DNA from: Ridgeia piscesae
Lineage: Eukaryota; Annelida; Polychaeta; Sabellida; Siboglinidae
Direction of reading: 5' to 3'
Length of the DNA: 64,000 nucleotides
Assembly: GCA_025642075.2 (NCBI GenBank)
Contig: JAODUO010001722.1
Location: forward strand, 22,501-86,500
Shown here one piece after another: positions 43,900-57,600 of the stretch. Each line of letters starts with the position of its first letter. Position 1 is the first letter of the stretch. Below the pieces are notes generated by a model. The model was not told the DNA's origin. It did not search any database and saw nothing but the letters and a program-made list of their open reading frames with translations. A program made the translations under genes and the position numbers.

Positions 43900-45320
43900 C
43901 TGGACATTGTCTTGATCTAGACAAAATGTTGTATCGTGTATAATATATGAAAAGTAAATACAATTTTAAATACTAATCAGTTTGTGTAATAGTAACAATG
44001 GCAATCACACCATTGGCAATTTGATACCAAGGATAATGTTACATTATCGATGTATTATCCAAAAAGAATTATATTTAGTACATTTTCCGTGAAGTTGTGT
44101 TTGTGAATAGGGAGTAATACTTTTGTTATTAATATAAGTATGACTTATAATTTATTTAGTTACAAAATCAATTTCTACTTAACCCCAGGTATTTGATTGT
44201 ACTTACCACTATTTTAATCTGGCATTTGATGTGTTATAATCTAGCATGTATGCTATACATTTCATAACATATAAATGACATGCTATATTGCAAATTTATT
44301 ACTAAAAGGAACACATTTTTACTTTTGATGGTTTTTTACACACTACCAACCAATTTTTTTCACGAAAAAAGTTATAATATGATATGTTAGCAAGTCACAA
44401 TTTGAATGTGTAGCTACTTATAAATAATTTTGCTTACCATTAAATTTAACACATAATTTGTAATAAATTAAACTACTTTGTTTAAATGAGGCCTACATTT
44501 TATGTTATAAATTACCAATCAGTGAATGGTTTTATACATAGGACACTGGTTACACAATCAATTTTTTTTGCTGGTTTGGACTTCTGGAGACATATGGCTT
44601 GTTCAACCAAATAATCAAAATGTGATTAAATAACTACTTATCCAGGGCTTATAGTTCAGTATTTAATCGGTGTAGTACAACCTGCCAATCTTTTCATATA
44701 ATTTTTTTTATTTGTGTTCATACGTTTCAATGTATACAATGTGGGAAGTAAAACTTGCTTCAGATGGGGAAGGGGTAGGCCCACCTCCCCTTGGCCTAGG
44801 TACCTGCCTTTGGCTACCCCGACATGCAACTGCATGTTACAAGCTCACAAACAGCATTTGGAATTGCAGGACTTCTTAACAAAATGTCTGCCAATCCCAC
44901 TTAATTTATTGATTCCAATTCCACCCACACTGGCAATTCCTTTTCAAGTCCAGTAAACTATTTTATTATCACTCAACCAAAACTATGGCAATTCTGATTA
45001 CAACTAACTTATTTTATTCCAATTCTGCTTCCATTATGGCGATTCTGATTCCATCATGTTTTCAACCGTTTTGGATTATACCCACCTACCAATCCAACAC
45101 CGTATAATGATGATGATCAAGCCACTTAGTCTATATCGGTTTTAATTCCACTAAATAATAGTGAAAACGGTGGCTTTTTACTCAATGTCAAAGCATATAG
45201 GCCACAAATGACTCTTCTCCACTGAACACAATTTTGGACATTTACTTGCATTTCCATCTGCTTGTGCCATCTCCCTCTCCACTTTTTGCACCATGTATTT
45301 CCCACCCTTCCTCTTTCTTC
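43900..45320. other. Intergenic or intronic, no gene seen
   Basis: Strongly AT-rich to about 44700, then unique sequence leading directly into the 26-bp satellite. Confidence 0.5.
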
Positions 45321-46040
45321 CATTGCAGCTGGTCAAGTATCTCTACCATTACAGCTGGTCAGCTACTTCTTTCATTGCAGCTGATCAACTAGTTATTCCA
45401 CTGCAGCTGGTCAACTACTTCTTACATTGCAGTTTTAAATTATTTCTTCAGTTGCAGCTGGTCAAGATCTTCTTCCATTACAGATGGTCAAGTCCTTCTT
45501 CCATTGCAGCTGTTCAACTTCTTCTTCCACTGCAGCAGGTCAATTACTTCCATCATTACTGTGGTCAACTACTTCTTCCATTGTAACTGGTCAATTAATT
45601 CTTTCATTGCAGCTGGTCAAGTATTTCTATCATTACAGCTGCTCAGCTAATTATTCCATTGCAGCTGGTCAATACTAATTCCATTGCAGCTGGTCAAGTA
45701 CTTCGTCCATTACAGCTGCTCCAGTTCTTGTATTTTAGCTGGTCAACTACTTCTTCCATAGCAGCTGGTCAACGTTTTCTTCCATTGCAGCTAGTCAAGT
45801 ACTTCTTCCATTACAGCTGGTCAACTGGTTCTTCCGTTGCAGCTGGTCAAGCGCTTTTTCCATTACAGCTGGTCAATTACGTCTTCCATTGCAGATGGTC
45901 AACTACTTCTTCCACTGCAATTTTGCAACTAGTTCTTCCATTGCAGCTGGTCAAGTACTTCTTCCATTACAGATGATCAAGTCCTACAATTGCAGCTATT
46001 CAACTAAGTCTTCCAATGTAGCTGGTCAATAACATTTTGT

Positions 46041-47820
46041 CATTGCAGCCGGTCAAGTACTTCTTGTTTTACAGCTGGTCAAGTATTTCTTCCTTTTCTA
46101 CTGCTTAAGTACTTCTTCCGATACAGCTGGTCAAATACTTCTTACATTGCTGATGGTCAACTACTTCTTCCATTGCAGTTTTTCATCTACTTCTTCCATT
46201 GCAGCTGGTCAAGTACTTCTTCAATTACAGTTTATCATCTAATTCTTCCATTACAGATGTTTAAGTCCTTCTTCCATTGCAGCAGTTCAACTTCTTCTTC
46301 CACTGCAGCTGGTCAATTACTTGTTTCATTGCAGCTAGACAAATACTTCTTCGTTTACAGCTGGTCAATTACTTCTTCAAATGCAGCTGGTCAAGTAATT
46401 CTTACATTGCAACTGGACAACTATTTCTTCCTTTGCAGATGGTCAACTAAATCAATCAACTGTTTCGACTGCAGCCAGTCAAGTATCTCTACCATTACAG
46501 CTGGTCATCTAGTTCTTCCATTCAGTTGGTCAAGCGCTTTTTCCATTACAGCTGGTCAAATACTTCTTCCATTGCTGCTGGACAACTACTTATTCCTTTG
46601 CAGATGGTCAACTACTTCTCCAATTGCAGTTTTGCAACTAGTTCTTCCATTGCCGCTGGTCAAGTACTTCTTCCATTACAGATGGGCAAGTCCTTCTTTT
46701 ATTGCAGCTAGCCAAGTACTTCTTCTTTTACAGCTGGTCAAGTATTTCTTCCTATTCAGCTGGTTAAGTACTTCTTCCTGTACATCTGGTCAATTACTTC
46801 TTACAATGCAGATAGTCAACTACTTCTTCCATTGCAGGTGGTCAAAGTACTTCTTCAACTACAGTTGGTCAACTACTTCTATCATTGCAGCTAGTGAAGT
46901 ATTTTTCGTTTTCAGCTGGTAAAGTATTTCTTCTATTTCAGCTGATCAAGTACTTTTTCCTTTACAGTTGGTCAAATACTTCTTCAGTTGCAGCTGGTCA
47001 AGTAATTCTTATATTTCAGCTGGAAAACTACTTCTTCCATTTCAGCTGGTCAAGTATCTCTACCATTACAGCTGGTCAGCTACTTCTTTCATTGCAGCTG
47101 ATCAACTATTTATTCCTATGCAGCTGGTCAAGTACCTCTTCCATTATTGCTGGTCATCTAGTTCTTCCATTGCAGCTAGTCAAGACCATCTTCCACTGCA
47201 GCTGGTCAAGTACTTCTTGCGTTACAGCTGGATAAGTATTTCTACCATTAGAGCTGCTCAGCTAATTCTTCCACTGCAGCTGGTAAACTACTTATTCCAT
47301 TGCAGCTGGTCAAGTACTTCGTCCATTAAGGCGGTTCAAGTTATTCTATTGCAGCCGGTCGACTACTTCTTCCATTGCAGCTGGTTAAGTACTTATTCCA
47401 TTACAACTGGTCAATACTTCTTCCATTAGAGCTGGTCAACTGGTTTTTCCATTGCAGCTGGCCAAGCGCTTTTCCCATTAAAACTGGTCAAGTCCTTATT
47501 CCATTGCTGATGTTCAACTACGTCTCCATTGTAGCTGGTCAACTACTTCCTCCATTGCAGTTTTGCAACTAGTTTTTCCATTGCAGCTGGTCAAGTACTT
47601 CTTCCACTACAGTTGGTAAACTGGTTCTTCCATTACAGATGGGCAGGTCCTTCTTCCATTGCAGCTGTTCAATTACGTCTCCCATTTTAGATTGTAAATT
47701 ACTTCTTTCATTGCAGCTAGTCAAGTACTTCTTCTTTTACAGCTGGTCAAGTATTTCTTCCTTTTCAGCTGGTCAATTACTTCTTACATTGCAGGTGGTC
47801 AACTACTTCTTCCATTGCAG
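46041..47820 (+). repeat. Higher-order block 1a of the 26-bp satellite
   Basis: Starts CATTGCAGCCGGTCAAGTAC and repeats at 47939 with the same sequence of unit variants, including rare ones (AATCAATCAACTGTTTC, GATGGGCAGGTCC). The offset is about 1,898 bases at the start and about 1,886 at the end. Confidence 0.85.
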
Positions 47821-47938
47821 TTTTACAACTACTTCTTCCAATGCAGCTGGTCAAGTACTTCTTCCTTTACAGATGGTCAAGTCCTTCCATTGCAGCTGTT
47901 CAACTTCTTCTTCCTTTGAAGCTGGTCATCTACTTTTT

Positions 47939-49706
47939 CATTGCAGCCGGTCAAGTACTTCTTGTTTTACAGCTGGTCAAGTATTTCTTCCTTTTCTACT
48001 GCTAAGTACTTCTTCCGATACAGCTGGTCAAGTACTTCTTACATTGCTGATGGTCAACTAATTCTTCCATTGCAGTTTTTCATCTACTTCTTCCATTGCA
48101 GCTGGTCAAGTACTTCTTCAATTACAGTTTATCATATAATTCTGCCATTACAGATGTTTAAGTCCTTCTTCCATTGCAGCAGTTCAACTTCTTCTTCCAC
48201 TGCAACTGGTCAATTACTTGTTTCATTGCAAATAATTCCTCGTTTACAGCTGGTCAAGTATTTCTTCCTTTACAGCTGGTCAATTACTTCTTCAAATGCA
48301 GCTGGTCAAGTCCTTCTTCCATTGCAGCTGTTCAATTACGTCTCCCATTGTAGATGGTCAAACTTTTCAATCAACTGTTTCCACTGCAGCCAGTCAAGTA
48401 TCTCTACCATTACAGCTGGTCATCTAGTTCTTCCGTTCAGTTGGTCAAGCGCTTTTTCCATTACAGCTGGTCAAGTACTTCTTCCATTGCAGCTGGACAA
48501 CTACTTATTCCTTTGCAGATGGTCAACTACTTCTCCAATTGCAGTTTTGCAACTAGTTCTTCCATTGCCGCTGGTCAAGTACTTCTTCCATTACAGATGG
48601 GCAAGTCCTTCTTTTATTGCAGCTACCAAGTACTTCTTCCTTTACAGCTGGTCCAAGTAATTTCTTCCTATTCAGCTGGTTAAGTACTTCTTCCTGTACA
48701 TCTGGTCAATTACTTCTTACAATGCAGATAGTCAACTACTTCTTCCATTGCAGGTGGTCAAAGTACTTCTTCAACTACAGTTGGTCAACTACTTCTATCA
48801 TTGCAGCTAGTGAAGTATTTTTCGTTTTCAGCTGGTAAAGTATTTCTTCCATTTCAGCTGATCAAGTACTTTTTCCTTTACAGTTGGTCAATACTTCTTC
48901 AGTTGACTGGTCAAGTAATTCTTAATTCAGCTGGAAAACTACTTCTTCCATTTCAGCTGGTCAAGTATCTCTACCATTACAGCTGGTCAGCTACTACTTT
49001 CATTGCAGCTGATCAACTATTTATTCTTATGCAGCTGGTCAAGTACCTTCTTCCATTATTGCTGGTCATCTAGTTCTTCCATTGCAGCTAGTCAAGACCA
49101 TCTTCCACTGCAGCTGGTCAAGTACTTCTTGCGTTACAGCTGGATAAGTATTTCTACCATTAGAGCTGCTCAGCTAATTCTTCCACTGCAGCTGGTCAAG
49201 TACTTCGTCCATTAAGGCGGTTCAAGTTATTCTATTGCAGCTGGTCGACTACTTCTTCCATTGCAGCTGGTTAAGTACTTATTCCATTACAACTGGTCAA
49301 TACTTCTTCCATTAGAGCTGGTCAACTGGTTTTTCCATTGCAGCTGGCCAAGCGCTTTTCCATTAAAACTGGTCAAGTCCTTATTCCATTGCTGATGTTC
49401 AACTACGTCTTCCATTGTAGCTGGTCAACTACTTCCTCCATTGCAGTTTTGCAACTAGTTTTTCCATTGCAGCTGGTCAAGTACTTCTTCCACTACAGTT
49501 GGTAAACTGGTTCTTCCATTACAGATGGGCAGGTCCTTCTTCCATTGCAGCTGTTCAATTACGTCTCCCATTTTAGATTGTAAATTACTTCTTTCATTGC
49601 AGCTAGTCAAGTACTTCTTCTTTTACAGCTGGTCAAGTATTTCTTCCTTTTCAGCTGGTCAATTATTTCTTACATTGCAGGTGGTCAACTACTTCTTCCA
49701 TTGCAG
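47939..49706 (+). repeat. Higher-order block 1b of the 26-bp satellite
   Basis: Tandem copy of 46041-47820, with scattered point changes and small deletions such as a shortened unit near 48235 and a missing stretch near 48900. Confidence 0.85.
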
Positions 49707-51499
49707 TTTCCCATCTACTTCTTCCAGTGCAGCTGATCAAGAACTTCTTCCATAACTGATGTTTAAGTCCTTCTTCCAATGCAGCTGTTAAACTTCTTCT
49801 TCTCCTGCAGCTGATTAATTACTTCTTTCTTTGCAGCTATTCAAGTACTTCTTCTTTTACAGGTAGTGAAGCATTTCTTTCTTTTCAGCTGGTCAAGTAC
49901 TTCTTCCGTTACAGGTGGTCATTTCTTCTTCAATTGCGGATGGTCAACTACTTCTTCCATTGCAGTTTTTCAGCTACTTCTTCCATTGCAGCTGGTCAAG
50001 TACTTCTGCCTTTACAGATGGTCAAGTCCTTCTTCCATTGCAGCTGTTCAACTTCTTCTTCCATTGAAGATGGTTAACTACTTCTTTCATTGCAGCTAGT
50101 CAACTACTTCTTCGATTACAGCTGGTCAAGTGTTTCTCCCACTTCAGCTGCTCATGTACTTCTTCCTTTACATCTGGTCAATTACTTCTTCAATTGCCCC
50201 ATGTCAAGTAATTCTTACACTGCAGCTGGACAACTACTTCTTCTTTTGCAGATGGTCAACTAATTCCACTGAACCTTGTCAAGTACTTCTTGTGTTACAG
50301 CTGGTCAATACTTCTTGAATTACGGATGGTCAACTACTTCTTCCATTGCAGTTTTTCATCTACTTCTTCCAATGCAGCTGGTCAAGTACTTCTTCCTTTA
50401 CAGATGGTCAAGTCCTTCCATTGCAGCTGTTCAACTTCTTCTTCCTTTGAAGATGGTCATCTACTTCTTTCATTGCAGCTAGTGAAGTACTTATACGTTT
50501 AAAGCTGGTCAATTACTTCTTCAATTGCCCCATGTCAAGTAATTCTTACACTGCAGCTGGACAACTACTTCTTCCTTTGCAGATGGTCAACTAATTCCAT
50601 TGAACCTTGTCAAGTACTTCTTCCATTGCAGCTGGTCAAGCATCTCTACCATTACAGCTGGTCAGCTACTTCTTTCAATGCAAATGATCAACTATTTATT
50701 CCATTGCAGATGTTCAACTACTTCTTCCATTGCAGCAGTTCAAGGACTTCCTCTATTACTGTGTCAACTACTTCTTCCATTGTAACTGGTCAAGCACTTC
50801 ATTCATTGTAGCTGGACAAGTGTTTTTACCATTACAGCTGGTCAGCTAATTCTTCCATTGCAGCTGGTCAATTATTATTCCATTGCAGTTGGTCAAGTAC
50901 GTCTTCCATTAGAGCTTGTCCAGTTCTTGTATTGTAACTGGTCAAGTACTTCTTCCATTGCAACTGGTCACAGTTTTCTTTCTTTGCAGTTGGTTAAGTA
51001 CTTCTTCCATTGCAGTTAGTCAACTTTTTGTTCCGTTGTAGCAAGACAAGTACTTCTTCTATTACAGCTGGTCAAGTACTTCTTCCAATAGAGCGGTCAA
51101 CTGGTTTTTCCGTTGCTGCTGGTCAAGCGCTTTTTCCAATACAGCTGGTCAAATACGTCTTCCATTGCAGCTGGATAACTACTTCTACCTTTGCAGGTGG
51201 TCAACTACTTCTTCCTTTACAGCCGGACAATTATTCTTACATTGCAGATGGTAAACTACTTTTTCCATTGCAGTTTTTCACCTACTTCTTCCGTTGAAGT
51301 ACTTCTTCCATTACAGATGGTCAATTACTTCTTTCATTGCAGCTGGTCAACTGTTTATTCCACTGCAGCTGGTCAATTACTTCTTGCACTACAGCTGGTC
51401 ATCTAGTTCTTCCGTTGCAGCAGGTCAAGTGCTTTTTCCGTTACAGCTAGTCAAGTACGTCTTAAATTGCAGCTGGGCAAGTACTTCTTTGTTAGTAGA

Positions 51500-54400
51500 T
51501 GGTCAACTACTTCTTCTATTGCAGTTTTCAAGTACTTCCTCCATTACAGCTGGTCATCTAGTTCTTTCTTTAAGATGGTCAAGTACGTCTTCCATTGCAA
51601 CTGGACAAGTACTTCTTCCTGTACAGATGGTCAGGTCCGTCTTCCATTGCTGATGTTCAACTACGTCTTCCACTGTAGCAGTTCAAGTACTTCCTCCATT
51701 ACTGTGGTCGACTACTTCTTCTATGTGTCAACTTCTTCCATGTAGCGTCAAGTATTCCTCCATTACTGTGGTCGACTACTTCTTCTATTGTAACTGGTCA
51801 ATTACTTCTTTCATTGCAGCTGATCAAGTATTTCTACCATTACAGCTGGTCAGCTAATTCTTCCATTGCAGCTGTTTAATTCTGATTCCATTACAGCTGG
51901 TCAAGTACTTCGTCCATTACAGCTGGTCAAGTTCTTGTATTGTAGCTGGTCAAGTACTTCTTTCATTGCAGCTGGTCAAAGTTTTGTTCTTTTGCAGATG
52001 GTCAAATACTTCTTCAATTTCAGGTGGTCAACTTTTTCTTCCATTGCAGTTAGTCAAGTACATCTTCCATTACAGCTGGTCAAGTGGTTCTCCCGTTGCA
52101 GCTGGTAAAGCGCTTTTTCTATTACAGTTGGTCAAGTACGTCATCCATTGCAGATGGTCAAGGCCTTCGTCCATTGCAGCTGGTCAACTACTTCTTTCAT
52201 TGCAGCTAGTCAAGTACTTCTTTGCTTACATGTTGTCAAGCGCTTTTTCTATTACAGCTGGTCAAGTACGTCTTCCATTGTAGCTGGACAACTACTTCTT
52301 CCTTTGCAGCTGGCCAATTATTCCTACATTGGAGATGGTCAACTACTTCTTCAATTACAGATGGTCAAGTCCTTCGTCCATTGCAGCTGGTCAACTACTT
52401 CTTTCATTGCAGCTAATCAAGTACTTCTTTGTTTACAGCTTGTCAAGCGCTTTTTCTATTACAGCTGGTCAAGTACGTCTTCCATTGCAGCTGGACAACT
52501 ACTTCTTCTATTGCAGTTTTGCAACTAGTTCTTTCATGGCAGCTGGTCAAGTACTTCTTCCATTACAGATGGTCAAATGCTTCTTCCATTGTAGCTGTTC
52601 AACTGCTTCTTCCACTGCAGCTGGTCAACTACTTCCTTCAGCGCAGCTAGTAAAGTACTTCTTCGTTTACAGCTTGTCAAGTATTTCTTCCATTTCAGCT
52701 AGTAAGATACTTCTTCCTTTATAGCGGGTCAATTACTTCTTCAATGGTACATGGTGAAGTAATTCTTACATTGCAGCAGGAAAACTACTTCCTACTTTGC
52801 AGATGGTCAACTAATTTCATTGAACCTTGTCTAGTACTTCTTCCACTGCAGGTCGTCAATATATCTACCATTACAGCTTGTCAACTCTTTCATTCATTGC
52901 AGCTGGTCAACTACTTATTCCACTGCAGCTGGTCAAGTACTTCTTGCAATACAGCTTGTCATCTAGTTCTTCCGTTCCAGCTAGTCAAGTGCTTTTTCCT
53001 TTACAGCTAGTCAAGTACGTCTTAACTTGCAGCGTGCAAGTACTTCTTTCTTTGCAGATGGTCAACTACTTCTATTGCACTTTTCAACTACTTCTACCAT
53101 TGCAGCTGGTCATGTATCTCTACCATTACAGCTGGTCAGCTACTTCTTTCAATGCAGCTGATCAACTATTCATTCCAGTGCAGCTTGTCAAGTACTTCTT
53201 CCATTACAGCTGGTCATCTAGTTCTTTCTTTAAGATGGTCAAGTACGTCTTCCATTGCAACTGGACAAGTACTTCTTCTTTCCAGATGGTCAACTGCTTC
53301 TTCTATTGCAGTTTTCAACTACTTCTACCATTGCAGCTGGTCATGTATCTCTACCATTACAGCTGGACAAGTACTTTTTCCATTACAGCTGGTCATCTAG
53401 TTCTTTCTTTAAGATGGTCAAGTACGTCTTCCATTGCAACTGGACAAGTACTTCTTCCTATACAGATGGTCAGGTCCTTCTTCCATTGCTGATGTTCAAC
53501 TACGTCTTCCACTCTAGCAGTTCAAGTACTTCCTCCATTACTGTGGTCAACTACTTCTTCTATTGTAACTGGTCAATTACTTCTTTCATTGCAGCTGATC
53601 AAGTATTTCTACCATTACAGCTGGTCAGCTAATTCTTCCATTGCAGCTGTTTAATTCTTATTCCATTACAGCTGATCAAGTACTTCGTCCATTACAGCTG
53701 GTCAAGTTCTTGTATTGTAGCTGGTCAAGTACTTCTTTCATTGCAGCTGGTCAAAGTGTTGTTCCTTTGCAGTTGGTCAAATACTTCTTCAATTTCAGGT
53801 GGTCAACTTTTTCTTCCATTGCAGTTAGTCAAGTACATCTTCCATTACAGCTGGTCAAGTACTTCTTCCATTACAACGGGTCAACTGGTTCTTCCGTTGC
53901 AGTTGGTATAGCGCTTTTTCTATTACAGCTGGTCAAGTACGTTTCCATTGCAGATGGTCAAGTCCTTCGTCCATTGCAGCTGGACAACTACTTCTTCCTT
54001 TGGAGGTGGTCAACTACTTCTTCTTTTGCAGTTTTGCAACTAGTTCTTTCATTGCAGCTGGTCAAGTACTTCTTCCATTACAGATGGTAAAGTGCTTCTT
54101 CCATTGTAGCTGTTCAACTGCTTCTTCCACTGCAGCTGGTCAACTACTTCCTTCAGTGCAGCTAGTAAAGTACTTCTTCGGTTACAGCTTGTCAAGTATT
54201 TCTTCCATTTCAGCTAGTCAGATACTTCTTCCTTTACAGCGGGTCAATTACTTCTTCAATGGTACATTGTCAAGTAATTCTTACATTGCAGCAGGAAAAC
54301 TACTTCCTACTTTGCAGATGGTCAACTAATTTCATTGAACCTTGTCTAGTACTTCTTCCACTGCAGCTCCTCAATATATCTACCATTACACCTGGTCAGC

Positions 54401-54640
54401 CCTTTCATTCATTGCAGCTGGTCAACTACTTATTCCAATGCAGCTGGTCAAGTATTTCTTGCAATACAGCTTGTCATCTAGTTCTTCCTTTGCAGCTGGT
54501 CAAGTGCGTTTTCCTTTACAGCTAGTCAAGTATGTCTTAAATTGCAGCTGGACTAGTACTTCTTCCTTTGCAGATGATCAACTACTTCTTCTATTGCAGT
54601 TTTCAACTACTTCTTCCATTACAGATGGTCAAGTCCTTCT
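51500..54640 (+). repeat. Higher-order block pair 2 of the 26-bp satellite
   Basis: The variant order around 51821 (TGATCAAGTATTTCTACC) recurs at 53596, offset about 1,775. The order around 52821 (TGAACCTTGTCTAGTAC) recurs at 54336, offset about 1,515. The change in offset equals about ten units lost from the second copy. Similar pairs follow further on, for example TTTGCAGACGGTCACC at 56941 and 59180. Confidence 0.75.
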
Positions 54641-57600
54641 TCCATTGCAGATGTTCAAATACTTTTCCACTGGAACAGGTCAAGTACTTCCTCCATTACT
54701 GTGGTCAACTTCTTCCATTTTAATTTGTCAATTACTTTTTTCATTTTAGCTGTTTAAGTATTTCTACCATTACAGCTGGTAAGCTAATTCTTCCATTGCA
54801 GCTTGTCAACGAATTAATCCATTGCAGCTGGTCAAGTACTTCGTCCATTACTGGTGTTCAAGTTATTCTATTGTAGGTCGTCAAGTACTTCTTCCATTGC
54901 ATCTGGCCAAATTTTTCTTCCTTTGCAGTTGGTCAAGTACTTCTTCCATTACAACTGGTCAAGTACTTCTTCCACTGCAGCTGGTCAGCTACTTCTTTCA
55001 ATACATCTGATCAACAATTTATTCCATTGCAGCTGGTGAAGTACTTCTTCCAATTCAACTGATCATCTAGTTCTTTCGTTGCAGGTGGTCAAGTACGTCT
55101 TCCTTTGCAGATGGTCAACTATTTTTTCCATTGCAGTTGTCAACTACTTCTTCCAATGCAGCAGGTCAAGTACTTCCTCCCTTACTGTGGTCAACTACTA
55201 CTATTGTAACTGGCGAATTACTTCTTTCATTGCAGCTTGTCAAGTATTTCTACCATTACAGCTGGTCTGCTAATTCTTCCATTACAGCTGGTCAAGTACT
55301 TCGTCCATTACAGCTTATCCAGTTCTTCCTTTGCAGTTGGTCAAGTACTTTTTCTATTACAGCTGGCCAACTGGTTATTCCGTCGCAGCTGGTCAAGCGC
55401 TTTTTCTATTACAGCTGGTCAAGTACTTCTTCCAACGCAGTTTTGCAAATAGTTCTTCCATTACAGATGGTCAAGTCCTTCTTCCATTGCAGGTGTTCAA
55501 CTTCTTCGTCCATTGCAGCTGGTCAACTACTTCTTTCATTGCAGCTAGTCAAGTCTTTCTTTGTTTACAGCTGGTAAAGCGCTTTTTCTATTACAGCTGG
55601 TCAAGTACATCTTCCATTGCAGCTGGACAACTACTTCTTATTTTGTAGGTGGTCAACTACTTTTCCATTGCAGTTTTGCAAGTAGTTCTTCCATTGCAGC
55701 TGGTGAATTACTTTTTCCATTACGGATGGTCAAGTCCTTCTTCCATTGTAGCTGTTCAACTTCTTCTTCCACTGCACGTGGTCAACTACCTCTTTCATTG
55801 CAGCTAGTTACGTACTTCTTCGTTTACAGCTGGTCAAGTATTTCTTCCATTTCAGCTAGTCATGTATTTCTTCCTTAACAGCTGGTGAATTTCTTCTTCA
55901 ATAATACCGGGTCAAATAATTTTACATTACATCTGGACAACTACTGCTTCCTTTTTAGATGGTTAACTAATGCTTTTGAACCTTGTAAAGTACTTCTTCT
56001 ATTGATGCTGGTCAATAGATCTACCATTACAGATGGTTGGCTAGTTCTTTCATTTCAGCTGATCAACTATGTATTCCACTGCAGCTGGTCAAGTACTTCC
56101 TACAATACAGCTGGTCATCTAGTACTTCCGTTGCAGCTGGTCAAGCGCTTTTTCCATGACAGCTAGTCAAGTACGTCTTAAATTGCAGCTGGACAAGTAC
56201 TTCTCTTGTTGCAGATGGTCAACTGCTTCTTCTATTGCAGTTTTCAACTACTTCTTCCTTTGCAGCTGGACAAGTACTTCTTCCATTACAGGTGGTCAAG
56301 TCTTTCTTCCATTGCAGATGTTCAAATACTTTTTCACTGCAACATGTCAAGTACTTCCTCCATTACTGCTGGTTAAGTCTTCAATTGTAGGTCGTCAGGT
56401 ACTTCTTCCATTGATTCTGGTCAACATTTTCTTCCTTTGCAGTTGGTCAAGTACTTCTTCCATGTTAGCTGGTCAAGTACTTCTTCTATTATAGCTGGTC
56501 AACTGGTTCTTCCGTAGCAGCTGGTCGAGCGCTGGTAAAGAATGTCTTACATTGCAGATCGATAATTACTTCTTCCTTTTCAGATGGTCAACTGCTTCGC
56601 CCATTGAAGTTTTTCAACTAGTTCGTCCATTGTAGGTGGTCAATTACTTCTTTCATTGCAGCTAGTCAAGTACTTCTTCTTTTACAGCTGTTCAAGTATT
56701 TCTTCCTTTAGAGCTGGTCAATTACTTGTTACATTGCAGATGGTCAACTACTTCTTCCATTACAGATGGTCAACTGCTTCTCCCATTGAAGTTTTTCAAC
56801 TAGTTCGTCCATTGTAGCTGGTCAATTACTTCTTTCATTGCAGCTAGTCAAGTACTTCTTCCTTTACAGCTGGTCAAGTACTTCTTCAATAGTACATGGT
56901 CAAGTAATTCTTATATTGCAGCTGGACAACTACTTCTTCCTTTGCAGACGGTCACCTAATTTCATTGAACCTTGTATAGTACTTCTTCCATTGCAGCTGG
57001 TTAAGTATATCTACCAACACAGCTGGTCAGCTAGTTCTTTCATTGCAGCTTGTGAACTTCTTATTCCACTGCATCTGGTCAAGTTCTTTTTCCATTACAG
57101 CTGGTCATCTAGTTCTACCGTTGCAGCTGGTCAATTTTCCATTACAGCTAGTCAAGTACGTCTTCCTTTGCAGCTGGTCAAGTACTTCCTCCATTACTGC
57201 TGGTTAAGTTCTTCTATTGTAGGTCGTCAAGGACTTCTTCCATTGTATCTGGTCAAAACGTTCTTCCTTTGCAGTTAGTCAAGTACTTCTTCCATATCAG
57301 CTGGTCCAGTACATCTTCCATTACAACTGGTCAACTGGTTCTTTCGTTGCAGCTGGTCGAGCGCAGTTTCCATTACAGCTGGTCAAGAATGTCTTACATT
57401 GCAGATCGATAATTACTTCTTTCTTTTCAGATGGTCAACTTCTTCTCCCATTGAAGTTTTTCAACTAGTTCTTCCATTGTAGGTGGTCAATTACTTCTTT
57501 CTTTGCAGCTAATCAAGTACTTCTTCTTTTACAGCTGGTCAAGTATTTCTTCATTTTCAGCTGGTCAAGTACTTCTTCCTTTACAGCTGGTCAATTACTT

